From positions 2,389,988 to 2,453,987 of the forward strand of contig CP051244.1 in assembly GCA_017795045.1 (NCBI GenBank): a stretch of 64,000 nt of DNA, in the 5' to 3' direction. Below, piece after piece: positions 25,468 through 34,347 of the stretch. Position 1 is the first letter of the stretch. Each line of letters opens with the position of its first letter. The notes beneath the pieces are model-generated. The model searched no databases. It saw nothing but the letters and a program-made list of their open reading frames with translations, and was not told the origin of the DNA. The position numbers and the translations under genes were made by a program. This DNA comes from Allomuricauda sp. GTDB lineage: Bacteria > Bacteroidota > Bacteroidia > Flavobacteriales > Flavobacteriaceae.

Positions 25468-27429
25468 ATGGGACGTTACGTAAGATTCTTATTTGCCACC
25501 ATATACTTTGCTTTCCTATTCAGTGGTTCTGCGCAATCCATCACTGGTGAGGAACCCAATACCCTAAAGGAGTTTCAGGATATAAATACCCCATCCGGGA
25601 GGTTCAATGTCTTTTTCAATTCCGTGAACAGGTACCAAGAACATTCGGCATACGATTGGTTGGATACTGTAAAAATATACCTCTCCAATGCCCAAAAGAC
25701 CAATGACACCATAGCCACAAGACTATATCAGGTTATGCAGGCCCAGATATACAATGATCTTGGGGAATACGACAAAAGTACTGCGCTGGCCAAGGAGCTC
25801 TATTTTGCCAAGGATTCCTTGGACACCGAATCACAAAAAATTGTTTTGGATGTCTTGGATGACAATTATGCCAATCTCCAATTGTATGACAAGCAGATTG
25901 AGATCCGTAAGCAGAAACGGGAAATGGGCATTACGGAAAATGTGGCCTTTTATGATATTTACAGCAACTTGGGACTGTACCGAAAGGCTCGGAACCAATA
26001 CATCATGGAGGTAAAACCAACCATAGCGGACAATGATTCCTACGGGTTGGCCAAATACCACAGTAAAGTGGGCAATTACCTGAGATTGGACAATTCGGCC
26101 CCAACTGCTCTAAGCGAATTAAAAAAGGCAAAAGCTTATTTGGATGTCTATCTCAATGACATTTCGGCACAAAAGAGCGAAGCGGAGATATTTGAGAGCG
26201 ACTTGCTCAAAGCAGATATCGAAGGCAATATTGCCAAATGTCACGTCATGTTGGGGGAATACGAGCAAGCCATCCCCTTGCTCAAGGGCAGTATTGAAGC
26301 TTTGGAAGTTTCTCCCAAAAATGCCCACAGAAACGAAATCATTGAAAACACGCTTTATTTGGCCGATGCCAATCTGCAATTGGAGCGTTACACGGAAGCC
26401 AAAAAAAGTCTGGATGTTGATTTTGAGAATATTGGCATACTCCAAAGCATCAAAAGGAATAGTTTGTTGGCAGCCTATTATGATAAGGTCGAAAACTACA
26501 AAAATGCGGCCATGTATTATAAGCGCAATGAGCGGATAAAAGATTCCCTTGCGCAAAAACAATCCTCCATCATAAAGCAGCAATTGGTGACCATAGTGGC
26601 CAATGAGGATTTGGAAAATTCCCAACGTTTGATCGATGAACAAAAAAGGATCAACGAATTGGCGCGTAGTGAGATGAAGGCTAAGGATGAGCGCATCAAT
26701 TTGGTGTTCATTTCCTTGATTTTCACTTTGCTTGGTTTTGCAGGATTGGTATATGCCTATGTAAAGAGTATAAAAAACCAGCGGTTGATCGCGGAGCAGA
26801 ACCATATCATAGAGAATGCGCTTATTGAAAAGGATTCCCTGTTGAAGGAAATCCACCATAGGGTAAAGAACAACCTTCAGATGGTTTCCAGTCTTTTGAG
26901 CCTGCAAACAAAAAATACACGGAGCAAGGCCGCCATTGAAGCCTTGGAAGAAGGAAAGAGCAGGGTAAAGGCCATGGCATTGATTCACCAAAAGTTGTAT
27001 CAGAACGATGACCTTTCCGTTATTGAAATGCAGGGATATATTGAAAGTTTGATCAACAGTGTGCAATCGGTTTATAAGAAAGGTGGCCACAACATCAGCA
27101 TAACCATTGATGCCGAAGGTACCGAGCTGGATATAGACCGTGCCATTCCGTTTGGATTGATTTTGAACGAATTGGTATCGAACTCCTTTAAATATGCATT
27201 CCCGGAGAATGATGAGAACGGAAAAATTTATATCCATCTCAGAAAAAATGGAGAACAGGGTTATTTTGAATACACAGACAATGGAGTAGGACTTCCAGAA
27301 GATGCCGAGGAGCGTGCCCATTCCTCCATGGGTATCCGACTGATGAACAGACTTGTGAACCAGCTTCAATCCAAATTGAACATTGATAGGGATAATGAAG
27401 GGGTGCGGTTCTGGTTCAACTTTAGCTAA
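25468..27429 (+). CDS. TPR-containing sensor histidine kinase, HisKA_2 type
   Basis: 653 residues from MGRYVRFLFATIYFAF, a signal sequence ending near GSAQS; an upstream TTG would add 13 residues before the signal and is less likely. An extracytoplasmic TPR-like array (to about residue 385) is followed by a membrane helix (LVFISLIFTLLGFAGLVYAYV), a coiled coil, a HisKA_2 domain with the acceptor His in LLKEIHHRVKNNLQMVSSLL, and HATPase_c (FGLILNELVSNSFKYAF, YTDNGVGLP, GIRLMNRLV). Its likely partner is the LytTR regulator upstream. menC follows after 50 bp. Confidence 0.94.
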   Translation: MGRYVRFLFATIYFAFLFSGSAQSITGEEPNTLKEFQDINTPSGRFNVFFNSVNRYQEHSAYDWLDTVKIYLSNAQKTNDTIATRLYQVMQAQIYNDLGEYDKSTALAKELYFAKDSLDTESQKIVLDVLDDNYANLQLYDKQIEIRKQKREMGITENVAFYDIYSNLGLYRKARNQYIMEVKPTIADNDSYGLAKYHSKVGNYLRLDNSAPTALSELKKAKAYLDVYLNDISAQKSEAEIFESDLLKADIEGNIAKCHVMLGEYEQAIPLLKGSIEALEVSPKNAHRNEIIENTLYLADANLQLERYTEAKKSLDVDFENIGILQSIKRNSLLAAYYDKVENYKNAAMYYKRNERIKDSLAQKQSSIIKQQLVTIVANEDLENSQRLIDEQKRINELARSEMKAKDERINLVFISLIFTLLGFAGLVYAYVKSIKNQRLIAEQNHIIENALIEKDSLLKEIHHRVKNNLQMVSSLLSLQTKNTRSKAAIEALEEGKSRVKAMALIHQKLYQNDDLSVIEMQGYIESLINSVQSVYKKGGHNISITIDAEGTELDIDRAIPFGLILNELVSNSFKYAFPENDENGKIYIHLRKNGEQGYFEYTDNGVGLPEDAEERAHSSMGIRLMNRLVNQLQSKLNIDRDNEGVRFWFNFS

Positions 27430-27441
27430 GATCTTTTCTGC

Positions 27442-27468
27442 TTGGGCTTTTTAAAATGGTTACATTTG
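27442..27468 (+). promoter_or_regulatory. Promoter of menC
   Basis: TTG (27442-27444), 16 nt, TACATTTG (27461-27468). The box ends 10 nt before the ATG, so the leader would be very short. Confidence 0.5.
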
Positions 27469-27478
27469 ATACCATTGG

Positions 27479-28531
27479 ATGAAAGCACATTACAGAAAGT
27501 ACACCCTTGACTTTAAAAGACCCAGCGGGACCTCCCGTGGCATTCTTACCCAAAAGGAGACCTGGTTTTTGATTCTCGAAGAAAAAGGCCACCTTGGTAT
27601 AGGGGAGTGTGGTATTTTAAGGGGGTTGAGTGTGGACGATGTCCCCGAATACGAAGAACAACTTGCCTGGGTTTGTGATAATATGGATTTGGGTGAGATG
27701 GAGCTACTAAACCGGCTTCAAGAGTTTCCTTCCATTCAGTTTGGACTGGAACAGGCTTTTCGCTCATTAAAGTCCTCGAATCCATTTGAATTGTTCCCTT
27801 CGGAATTCACCCAAGACGAAGCGCCCATATCCATCAATGGTTTGATTTGGATGGGGGATGAGTCTTTTATGCTTTCCCAATTGGAGCAGAAATTGGCGGA
27901 AGGGTTCCGCTGCATCAAGATGAAGATAGGGGCCTTGGATTTCGAGAAGGAAATGGCCATTTTGGAAAGTATTCGTAACAACTTTGGTCCAGATGAAATT
28001 GAACTTCGGGTAGATGCCAACGGAGCATTTACACCTCATGAAGCTTTGGGAAAACTCCAACGATTGTCAGAATACCAATTGCATTCCATAGAGCAGCCCA
28101 TCAAGGCTGGTCAATCTACGGAGATGGCAGATTTATGCAAAAATACTCCCTTGCCCATTGCCTTGGATGAGGAACTCATAGGCGTGTTCAGTGTAACAGA
28201 AAAAGAAGAATTGCTACAAACCATTCAACCCCAATATATTATATTGAAACCAAGTTTGGTCGGCGGCTTTTCTGGGAGTTTGGAGTGGATTGATTTGGCC
28301 AAAAAGCAGGGAATCGGGTGGTGGATCACCAGTGCCTTGGAGAGCAATATAGGACTCAATGCCATTGCCCAATGGACATACACCTTGGGCAACCAAATGC
28401 CACAAGGTTTGGGCACTGGAAGCTTGTATACCAACAATTTTGAGAGTCCATTGGAAGTGGGGCACGGCAATTTGTGCTATAAGTCGAATAAGAATTGGAA
28501 AAATGATTTAATTAAAAGTTTATGTATATAG
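27479..28531 (+). CDS. menC: o-Succinylbenzoate synthase MenC
   Basis: Enolase-superfamily dehydratase that forms o-succinylbenzoate from SHCHC. Catalytic lysine in CIKMKIG, metal ligands in LRVDANGAF (Asp), SIEQPI (Glu) and ALDEELIG (Asp/Glu), and the second lysine in YIILKPSLVGG are all present. 350 residues fits. The C-terminus overlaps the CPBP protease gene by 10 bp, so menC, CPBP protease and menE form one translationally coupled operon. Confidence 0.94.
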   Translation: MKAHYRKYTLDFKRPSGTSRGILTQKETWFLILEEKGHLGIGECGILRGLSVDDVPEYEEQLAWVCDNMDLGEMELLNRLQEFPSIQFGLEQAFRSLKSSNPFELFPSEFTQDEAPISINGLIWMGDESFMLSQLEQKLAEGFRCIKMKIGALDFEKEMAILESIRNNFGPDEIELRVDANGAFTPHEALGKLQRLSEYQLHSIEQPIKAGQSTEMADLCKNTPLPIALDEELIGVFSVTEKEELLQTIQPQYIILKPSLVGGFSGSLEWIDLAKKQGIGWWITSALESNIGLNAIAQWTYTLGNQMPQGLGTGSLYTNNFESPLEVGHGNLCYKSNKNWKNDLIKSLCI

Positions 28532-29460
28532 AACAAGGCTATAAAGGAGAAATTGGGTTATGGAAATATTTTGTGATTCCGTTGGCATTTATGGGTTTTA
28601 TGGTAATGAACTATATCATCACGATCAATTCGCCCATAAGTGTGGAGGACACCATGCAGCAGTTGATAGAGCAGCTAGGTTCCAATACGGTATTGATTAT
28701 TCTTTTGCTGCCCTTGTCTGTTGGATTGTTGGTGGTATGGGGCTGGACCTATTTGGTCCATAGACAGTCCATAACCTCGTTGACCACCTCCAGAAAAAAA
28801 GTGGACTGGAAGCGGATTTTTTTCTCCTTTGGTTTATGGACCGTACTGACACTACTTCTGACAGGAATTGATATTTACGCTTCCCCGGATAAATATGTGC
28901 TCAATTTTGATTGGGCCAAGTTTGTTCTGTTGGCGATTATTGGGGTTGTCCTGATTCCCATGCAGACCAGTTTCGAAGAGTACCTTTTTAGGGGACATAT
29001 GATGCAGGGTCTAGGCATTTTGGCCAAAAACCGATGGGTGCCCTTGGTAGTCACCTCCACTTTATTTGGTTTGATGCACATTGCCAACCCGGAAGTGGAA
29101 AAGCTGGGTCATGGAGTTTTGGTCTATTATATCGGTACCGGTTTTTTCTTGGGAATCCTCACCTTGATGGATGAAGGACTGGAGCTCGCCTTGGGTTTTC
29201 ATGCTGCCAACAATTTAATAACGGCTTTATTGGTCACAGCGGATTGGACAGCTTTTCAAACCAATTCTGTTTACAAAGATATTTCTGAACCTGCTTTGGG
29301 GTGGGATGCGTTGATTCCCGTGTTTGTGATTTTCCCCTTACTGTTATGGTTCTTCTCCAGAAAATATGGATGGAAAAACTGGAAACAGCGATTGTTCGGA
29401 AAGGTAATGACCAAAGAGGAATTTGTAGCATTGACCCATGGGGAATCCGATATGGCATAA
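28522..29460 (+). CDS. CPBP family intramembrane glutamic endopeptidase
   Basis: Polytopic membrane protein of 312 residues with about seven hydrophobic segments. The conserved CPBP (ABI/Rce1-like) motifs are present in order: FEEYLFRG (EExxxR), FGLMHI (FxxxH) and GFHAANN (HxxxN). The substrate is unknown. It overlaps menC by 10 bp and menE by 23 bp, which indicates coupled translation with two menaquinone enzymes; a role in quinone metabolism is suggested only by position. Confidence 0.93.
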   Translation: MYIEQGYKGEIGLWKYFVIPLAFMGFMVMNYIITINSPISVEDTMQQLIEQLGSNTVLIILLLPLSVGLLVVWGWTYLVHRQSITSLTTSRKKVDWKRIFFSFGLWTVLTLLLTGIDIYASPDKYVLNFDWAKFVLLAIIGVVLIPMQTSFEEYLFRGHMMQGLGILAKNRWVPLVVTSTLFGLMHIANPEVEKLGHGVLVYYIGTGFFLGILTLMDEGLELALGFHAANNLITALLVTADWTAFQTNSVYKDISEPALGWDALIPVFVIFPLLLWFFSRKYGWKNWKQRLFGKVMTKEEFVALTHGESDMA

Positions 29461-30517
29461 TATCCATCCAGCTTTTAAGCTCAACGGTGTTCCGTACTCC
29501 TTTAACGAACTTTTGGATAAAGGGCATGCCTTGGTCAAGGAAGGCAGTGTTTTTGAGCGTGATATGGGCACCTTTTTATTGGGCTGGCTTTCACAGGACC
29601 CTGCACAAGAGGTTTTTACCTCCGGGTCTACGGGAGCGCCTAAGAAAATCAATTTAAAGAAGGAGCATATGGTCAATTCCGCCAAGGCTACCGGTCAATA
29701 TTTCAACATGGATGCGGGTCATACGGCCTTGCTTTGTCTGCCTTTTTCAGGGATTGCAGGCAAAATGATGTTGGTCCGTGCCATGGTCTTGGGCTGGCAA
29801 TTGGATTATGTGGAACCCACCTCCACACCCTTGACCCGTACCAGCAAACGATATGATTTCGCGGCCATGGTTCCGCTGCAAGTGCAAAACTCACTGGAAC
29901 AATTGGGGCAGGTTCGCACATTGATCATAGGAGGGGCACCGGTAAATGCAACTCTTAAAAAAAAGCTGGGCACCCTTGGCACCCACTGTTATGAAACCTA
30001 TGGCATGACCGAAACCGTGACCCATATTGCCATAAAAGCCATTAATGGTCCCGAAGGTTCCGATATTTTTCAGACACTTCCCGGGGTTAACATCTCAAAG
30101 GATACAAGGGGATGTCTGGTCATTGATGCACCGGCTATTTCCGATGTGAAAATTGTGACCAACGACTTGGTGGACATTGTTTCGGAAGATACCTTTCAGT
30201 GGTTGGGTAGGTTTGATTCCATTATAAATTCTGGAGGAATAAAGCTGGTTCCTGAAAAGATAGAAGAAAAGCTATCCCCACTTTTCAATTCCAGATTTTT
30301 TGTAGCAGGAGAGCCCGATGAAAAATTGGGACAACGTTTGATTTTGATAGTAGAAGGAACTTGCAATACAAAGCAGCTCCTTCTAGAAATAAAATCCCTT
30401 GAAACGCTTCAAAAGTTTGAAGTGCCCAAAGTCATTTATTGCGTTCCCAAATTCATTGAAACCAAAACGGGGAAAATATTGCGTAATGAAACACAGGAAC
30501 TTACTTACACTGTGTAA
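29438..30517 (+). CDS. menE: o-Succinylbenzoate-CoA ligase MenE
   Basis: AMP-forming ligase that activates o-succinylbenzoate with CoA. The adenylate-forming P-loop is FTSGSTGAPKKINLKKEH; YGMTETVTHIA and the hinge LGRFDSIINSGGIKLVPE follow, with the C-terminal lysine in ETKTGKILRNE. At 359 residues it is shorter than typical MenE (about 450), the N-terminal subdomain being reduced, which I recall as usual in flavobacteria. Its start overlaps the CPBP gene. Confidence 0.92.
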   Translation: MGNPIWHNIHPAFKLNGVPYSFNELLDKGHALVKEGSVFERDMGTFLLGWLSQDPAQEVFTSGSTGAPKKINLKKEHMVNSAKATGQYFNMDAGHTALLCLPFSGIAGKMMLVRAMVLGWQLDYVEPTSTPLTRTSKRYDFAAMVPLQVQNSLEQLGQVRTLIIGGAPVNATLKKKLGTLGTHCYETYGMTETVTHIAIKAINGPEGSDIFQTLPGVNISKDTRGCLVIDAPAISDVKIVTNDLVDIVSEDTFQWLGRFDSIINSGGIKLVPEKIEEKLSPLFNSRFFVAGEPDEKLGQRLILIVEGTCNTKQLLLEIKSLETLQKFEVPKVIYCVPKFIETKTGKILRNETQELTYTV

Positions 30518-30590
30518 GCTTTTTTTTCATATCTTCATAAAGTTCCCCGATTGATTTATAATCAGTTATATCATTGAAATCTCAAAAAAA

Positions 30591-32345
30591 ATGAAAAACA
30601 CACTATTGTTTTTGGTTTTGTGTGCGGTGCTGCCACTTTACCCCCAAGCCACGGATAGGATGGTTACCGGACAGGTCACCGATGTTTGGGAAACCCCTAT
30701 AGAAGATGTGAACGTTTTGGTAAAAGGTACGGAGCGTGGGGTACAGACCGATCAGGAAGGAAGGTTCTCTTTAAATGCCGACACAGGGGAAGTGTTGGTG
30801 TTTTCCGCAGTAGGGTATGGCAATGTGGAAATGGAGATACTGGAAATTGAAGAAAGATTTAAAATCATCCTTTCACCCAGAACTACAAAGTTGAAAGAGG
30901 TGGTTGTGGAAGAGACCAAGCGTAAGACCAGACAGGACTTGTTGATAGACTATGCCACCAATAAAAATTTGATCAAGACCACAATAGGTATTTTGGACAA
31001 GGATCGTTCTTCCACTGCCCTGGAAATTATTGATGGTGATAATCTGTTGCCAGTGGGTCCGGATTTTTTGGCGTCTTTGCAGAATTTTAACCTTAATATG
31101 CGGGTAGTTAGGCCTCCTGAAGCCCCGTATGGTGAAGTGAACGTGTATTTACGCAGAATCTCTTATATGGATGTTACAGGAGATTCCCTTCGGACTTCAC
31201 AACCCAGGGCTATTTTTGATGTGGATGGTTTTGTGCAGGAAACGGCTCCTACCTATTTAACCGGTTCGGATATTGACCGAGTGGCCATATTGGAACGTAA
31301 TGCAGCCGTAAGCCGCTATGGGCCAAGGGCTATTGGTGGGGTAATCATCATTAATACCAAAGCCAAAAGTGAAATGGATGCGTTGGGGTATGGCAAGGAT
31401 TATACCACGGCCGATGTGCGCAATAGTATGAACCACTTGTTTGAAGAAGCAGATTATGTACCTGCAATTCCGGAGTATATGGAAGCCTTTGGAACCATTG
31501 CCTCAGAAGGAGTGGCAATGGAGTTGTTCCAAACGAGCAAGGGAGATTACATGAAGGATTCGTATTTTCTAATGGATATGGCGTATTATTTTCGAGAACG
31601 TTGGAAAGACGAAAAGGAAGCAAACAATATCCTAAAGGAAATTCATGAAGAATTTTCGCAAAACATACCTGCTTTGAGAGGTTTGGCCTATAGGTACGCC
31701 TTATTGGGCAAACATGATAAGGCTTTGGAGATTTTCCTTGAAGTATTGGAGCAAGACCCCTTGTCCGCACAATCCTATTGTGATGTCGCACAGGCCTACG
31801 CGGAAAGAATGAACTATAAAAAAGTTTCCAAGACGTATGAAGATTATCAAGCCATGAGAGGGAATGATCTTCCTTATGATGCGTATGGCGCAGATTTGTT
31901 CATGACCACGGACTCTTATGGATATGTGAAGTCCAATAAAGAAAGACCGAGCTGGGAAAAAATAAACGAAGGAATGGGAGGAGAGATTTCACATACCCGA
32001 ATCGCTTTGTCTTGGAACAACCCTGATGTTAAGATTGGGTTCCAATTGGAGGATCCCGAGTCTTCATTCAAGACATGGGAAGTAAAATCCCATGATGATG
32101 AAACGGACAGGGGATATGCCAGTACTCAATTTTTTCTGGATGAAAATGTGTCAGGTGAGTGGCTATTAAATTTACTTTATTATGAGAGTGAAACCCAAAC
32201 CCCTACCTACTTGAGGATAACCAGTTATTTCAATTATGGACTTCCCACGCAGCGTTCGGAAACCCGGGTACTAAAATTAACCCAAGAATATGAAGGGAAT
32301 GGTTTGGTAAAGATCAATACCTCCATGGGAACATTAGGGAAATAG
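30591..32345 (+). CDS. Secreted plug-domain/TPR/beta-sandwich protein, paralog 1
   Basis: 584 residues. Signal peptide (about 1-18), CarboxypepD_reg-like domain (VTGQVTDVWETPIEDVNVLVKG, about 22-105), a TonB-receptor plug-like region ending in AIGGVIIINTKAK (about 110-255), TPR-like helices (about 320-430) and a C-terminal beta-rich region (about 455-575). No transmembrane barrel follows the plug, so it is not a transporter. It shares NKNLIKT..GILDKDR and overall order with the proteins at 35865 and 37616. Function unknown; probably periplasmic or outer-membrane associated. Confidence 0.8.
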   Translation: MKNTLLFLVLCAVLPLYPQATDRMVTGQVTDVWETPIEDVNVLVKGTERGVQTDQEGRFSLNADTGEVLVFSAVGYGNVEMEILEIEERFKIILSPRTTKLKEVVVEETKRKTRQDLLIDYATNKNLIKTTIGILDKDRSSTALEIIDGDNLLPVGPDFLASLQNFNLNMRVVRPPEAPYGEVNVYLRRISYMDVTGDSLRTSQPRAIFDVDGFVQETAPTYLTGSDIDRVAILERNAAVSRYGPRAIGGVIIINTKAKSEMDALGYGKDYTTADVRNSMNHLFEEADYVPAIPEYMEAFGTIASEGVAMELFQTSKGDYMKDSYFLMDMAYYFRERWKDEKEANNILKEIHEEFSQNIPALRGLAYRYALLGKHDKALEIFLEVLEQDPLSAQSYCDVAQAYAERMNYKKVSKTYEDYQAMRGNDLPYDAYGADLFMTTDSYGYVKSNKERPSWEKINEGMGGEISHTRIALSWNNPDVKIGFQLEDPESSFKTWEVKSHDDETDRGYASTQFFLDENVSGEWLLNLLYYESETQTPTYLRITSYFNYGLPTQRSETRVLKLTQEYEGNGLVKINTSMGTLGK

Positions 32346-32419
32346 TTTTATAAACTCTATCCGGGCCGGGGAAGGAAGTGACTTTTAACGAACAAAATTG
32401 GTATTGAATAGATTGAAGG

Positions 32420-34195
32420 TTATCGCATAAGGGCGAAATTATCAATCTTCAACCGTGATTTTATCCTGCCGTTCCATTTGCGCAACGCCTCAAGGTCATC
32501 CCCATGATCGGTCTCCTTCCTCATGTTTTTAGCTTCGGCATTGGCGCCATCGTAGACCTCATCGTAAATGGCTTTCATTTCGTCAAAGGTCATCCCTTCC
32601 TTGATTCGGGAATTGCCCAACTGTCTATATATCTCATAGATATCAAAGAGCAGATTAATGTAAATAAGTTTGTTTCTGGTATGCTCATGATGAAACTCGG
32701 AAGAGTTGATATCCATAAGGGTTCTTCCCACAATTTTTCTGTTTCCGTTCCAATCCCAGTACATATCCAGCATATAACCAATATTGATCTGGTTCTTTCC
32801 TTTGGGGCCGGAGGTTTTCCTTAGAACTTGAAAGGGGGAATCATAGCTCTTTCCCGTTTTATATTCCTTGTCACCTTGAATCCCTTTGGGAACATCCTCG
32901 GTTTCATCGCGTAAATGGTCCCATTCAAAACGTTTGTCTTCTTGCCATGAAAGGACCGATGGGCGGGCATAGGCCAAATCTTCGATAGGAATATAGCTGT
33001 CATAATTGATCAGGTACCCTTTTTCTTTCATATAATCCAAAGATCTTTGGTCATTAAAACTTTTTGGGTATTGGTAATTGGTTTCCCAAAAATCATCGGA
33101 TGCCTGTAGGGCGATTATTTTATCATAGTCATTGCTAAAGGAAATGTCTTTTGTAAAATAAGGTTCCTCAAACGATTTATTGTAATCATAGAAATAGATG
33201 AATGTTCGTGAATTGATGATTTCCGAAATACTTTCCGTAGTGTAATTCATCTGAAAGGAGAAATCCAAATATTGGATTTTCCCATAATCCAAAGGATTGA
33301 AAACAATATTGAACCCAATTTCCATGGGGGTCAGGGAAACGGTTTCATTTATGGAGGTCAGGGCATTGGTCACGGGGTCCTTGATGCCAAGCTCAATTTT
33401 TTTGACAATCAACTTCTCATAATCTACAATCATTTTTCCATAGAACAGCCTCCCATTCGGGTTTTTGGGTGTAAAAGAAAGCGATGCTTCTTCTTGGGTG
33501 CACGAACTGCAATCGTCAATTCGAACCATATATTTTCTTTTGAGGGCATTGTAGTCCATATTGCCAGGGTGATCGGGCAATATTTGACCGGTTTCCTCGA
33601 AAAAGGTAAAATCACTTAAAATCTGGGTGTTGTCCAGACTGTAAAACGCAAAAGATTTGTTGAGGCCAAATCGTCCGCTTTTGACTTTTAGATCCGTAAT
33701 ACCTCCTGAAAGGCTTTGCTTACTATTATAAAAACCTTCTATCTGTTCTAGGGGGATGCCTCTCACAGCGGAGGTTAGTGTTAAAAAGGCCTTGCTCGAA
33801 GTGGTTTCCCCTTGTTGCCTATACTTTTGAACAATATTGTCCAACAACCTGTAAGGGTATTCCTTGTCCTCACCAGCGGTGAGCACAACTTCTTGTAGGG
33901 TGGAAACATCGGGCTCCAAAAAAAGTTTGGACTCATCCGTAAAGTATGTCAAGGGCACTATTTTTGTTTTAAACCCTAAATGCCGTACTTCCATGGAATC
34001 TTTTTGGATATGACCATCCACGGCAAATTTACCATCCTCATTGGTGATGGTGTGATGGGTATCCTTTCCAAAAACGGTAATTGTGGAAAAGGGTAGTGGT
34101 TGCTGTGTGGCTTTATCAAGGACAGCCCCCTCAATTTTTGTTTGTGACCAACCTACAGCGCAAACAAATAACATTAGAAAACAAACTTTCTTCAT
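32420..34195 (-). CDS. Secreted CarboxypepD_reg-like protein, function unknown
   Basis: 591 residues with a signal peptide (MKKVCFLMLFVCAVGWSQ) and an N-terminal carboxypeptidase-regulatory-like beta-sandwich (IEGAVLDKATQQPLPFSTITVFG, about 20-100) ending in the TLQEVVL sequence that links to plugs in TonB receptors. The remaining 480 residues are mixed beta with a Cys pair DDCSSC and a helical C-terminus; no plug or barrel signature is seen. It lies convergent to paralog 1 and divergent from the M24 peptidase. Role unknown; envelope-located. Confidence 0.75.
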   Translation of the reverse strand: MKKVCFLMLFVCAVGWSQTKIEGAVLDKATQQPLPFSTITVFGKDTHHTITNEDGKFAVDGHIQKDSMEVRHLGFKTKIVPLTYFTDESKLFLEPDVSTLQEVVLTAGEDKEYPYRLLDNIVQKYRQQGETTSSKAFLTLTSAVRGIPLEQIEGFYNSKQSLSGGITDLKVKSGRFGLNKSFAFYSLDNTQILSDFTFFEETGQILPDHPGNMDYNALKRKYMVRIDDCSSCTQEEASLSFTPKNPNGRLFYGKMIVDYEKLIVKKIELGIKDPVTNALTSINETVSLTPMEIGFNIVFNPLDYGKIQYLDFSFQMNYTTESISEIINSRTFIYFYDYNKSFEEPYFTKDISFSNDYDKIIALQASDDFWETNYQYPKSFNDQRSLDYMKEKGYLINYDSYIPIEDLAYARPSVLSWQEDKRFEWDHLRDETEDVPKGIQGDKEYKTGKSYDSPFQVLRKTSGPKGKNQINIGYMLDMYWDWNGNRKIVGRTLMDINSSEFHHEHTRNKLIYINLLFDIYEIYRQLGNSRIKEGMTFDEMKAIYDEVYDGANAEAKNMRKETDHGDDLEALRKWNGRIKSRLKIDNFALMR

Positions 34196-34347
34196 CCTTG
34201 TTTAATTTAATGGGGGAGATTTCCTTGACTTCTAATATAAGCATTTGATTTCTAGTAAGAAAACAGCTTTCATGCGTATCGGACAATCATTGATGCCACA
34301 TTGATTGGATATGGATGGATTTTGTAACTTCATCCAAAATCAACCCT

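Noticed and set aside
26119..27369. Long leftward open frame opposite the HisKA_2 kinase
   Set aside because: Antisense to a gene with clear kinase motifs; its own translation has no recognisable domain and codon pattern is that of a shadow frame.
30591..32345. Ordinary TonB-dependent transporter
   Set aside because: N-terminal domain and plug fit, but there is no beta-barrel after the plug and the C-terminal half is helical then beta-sandwich-like.
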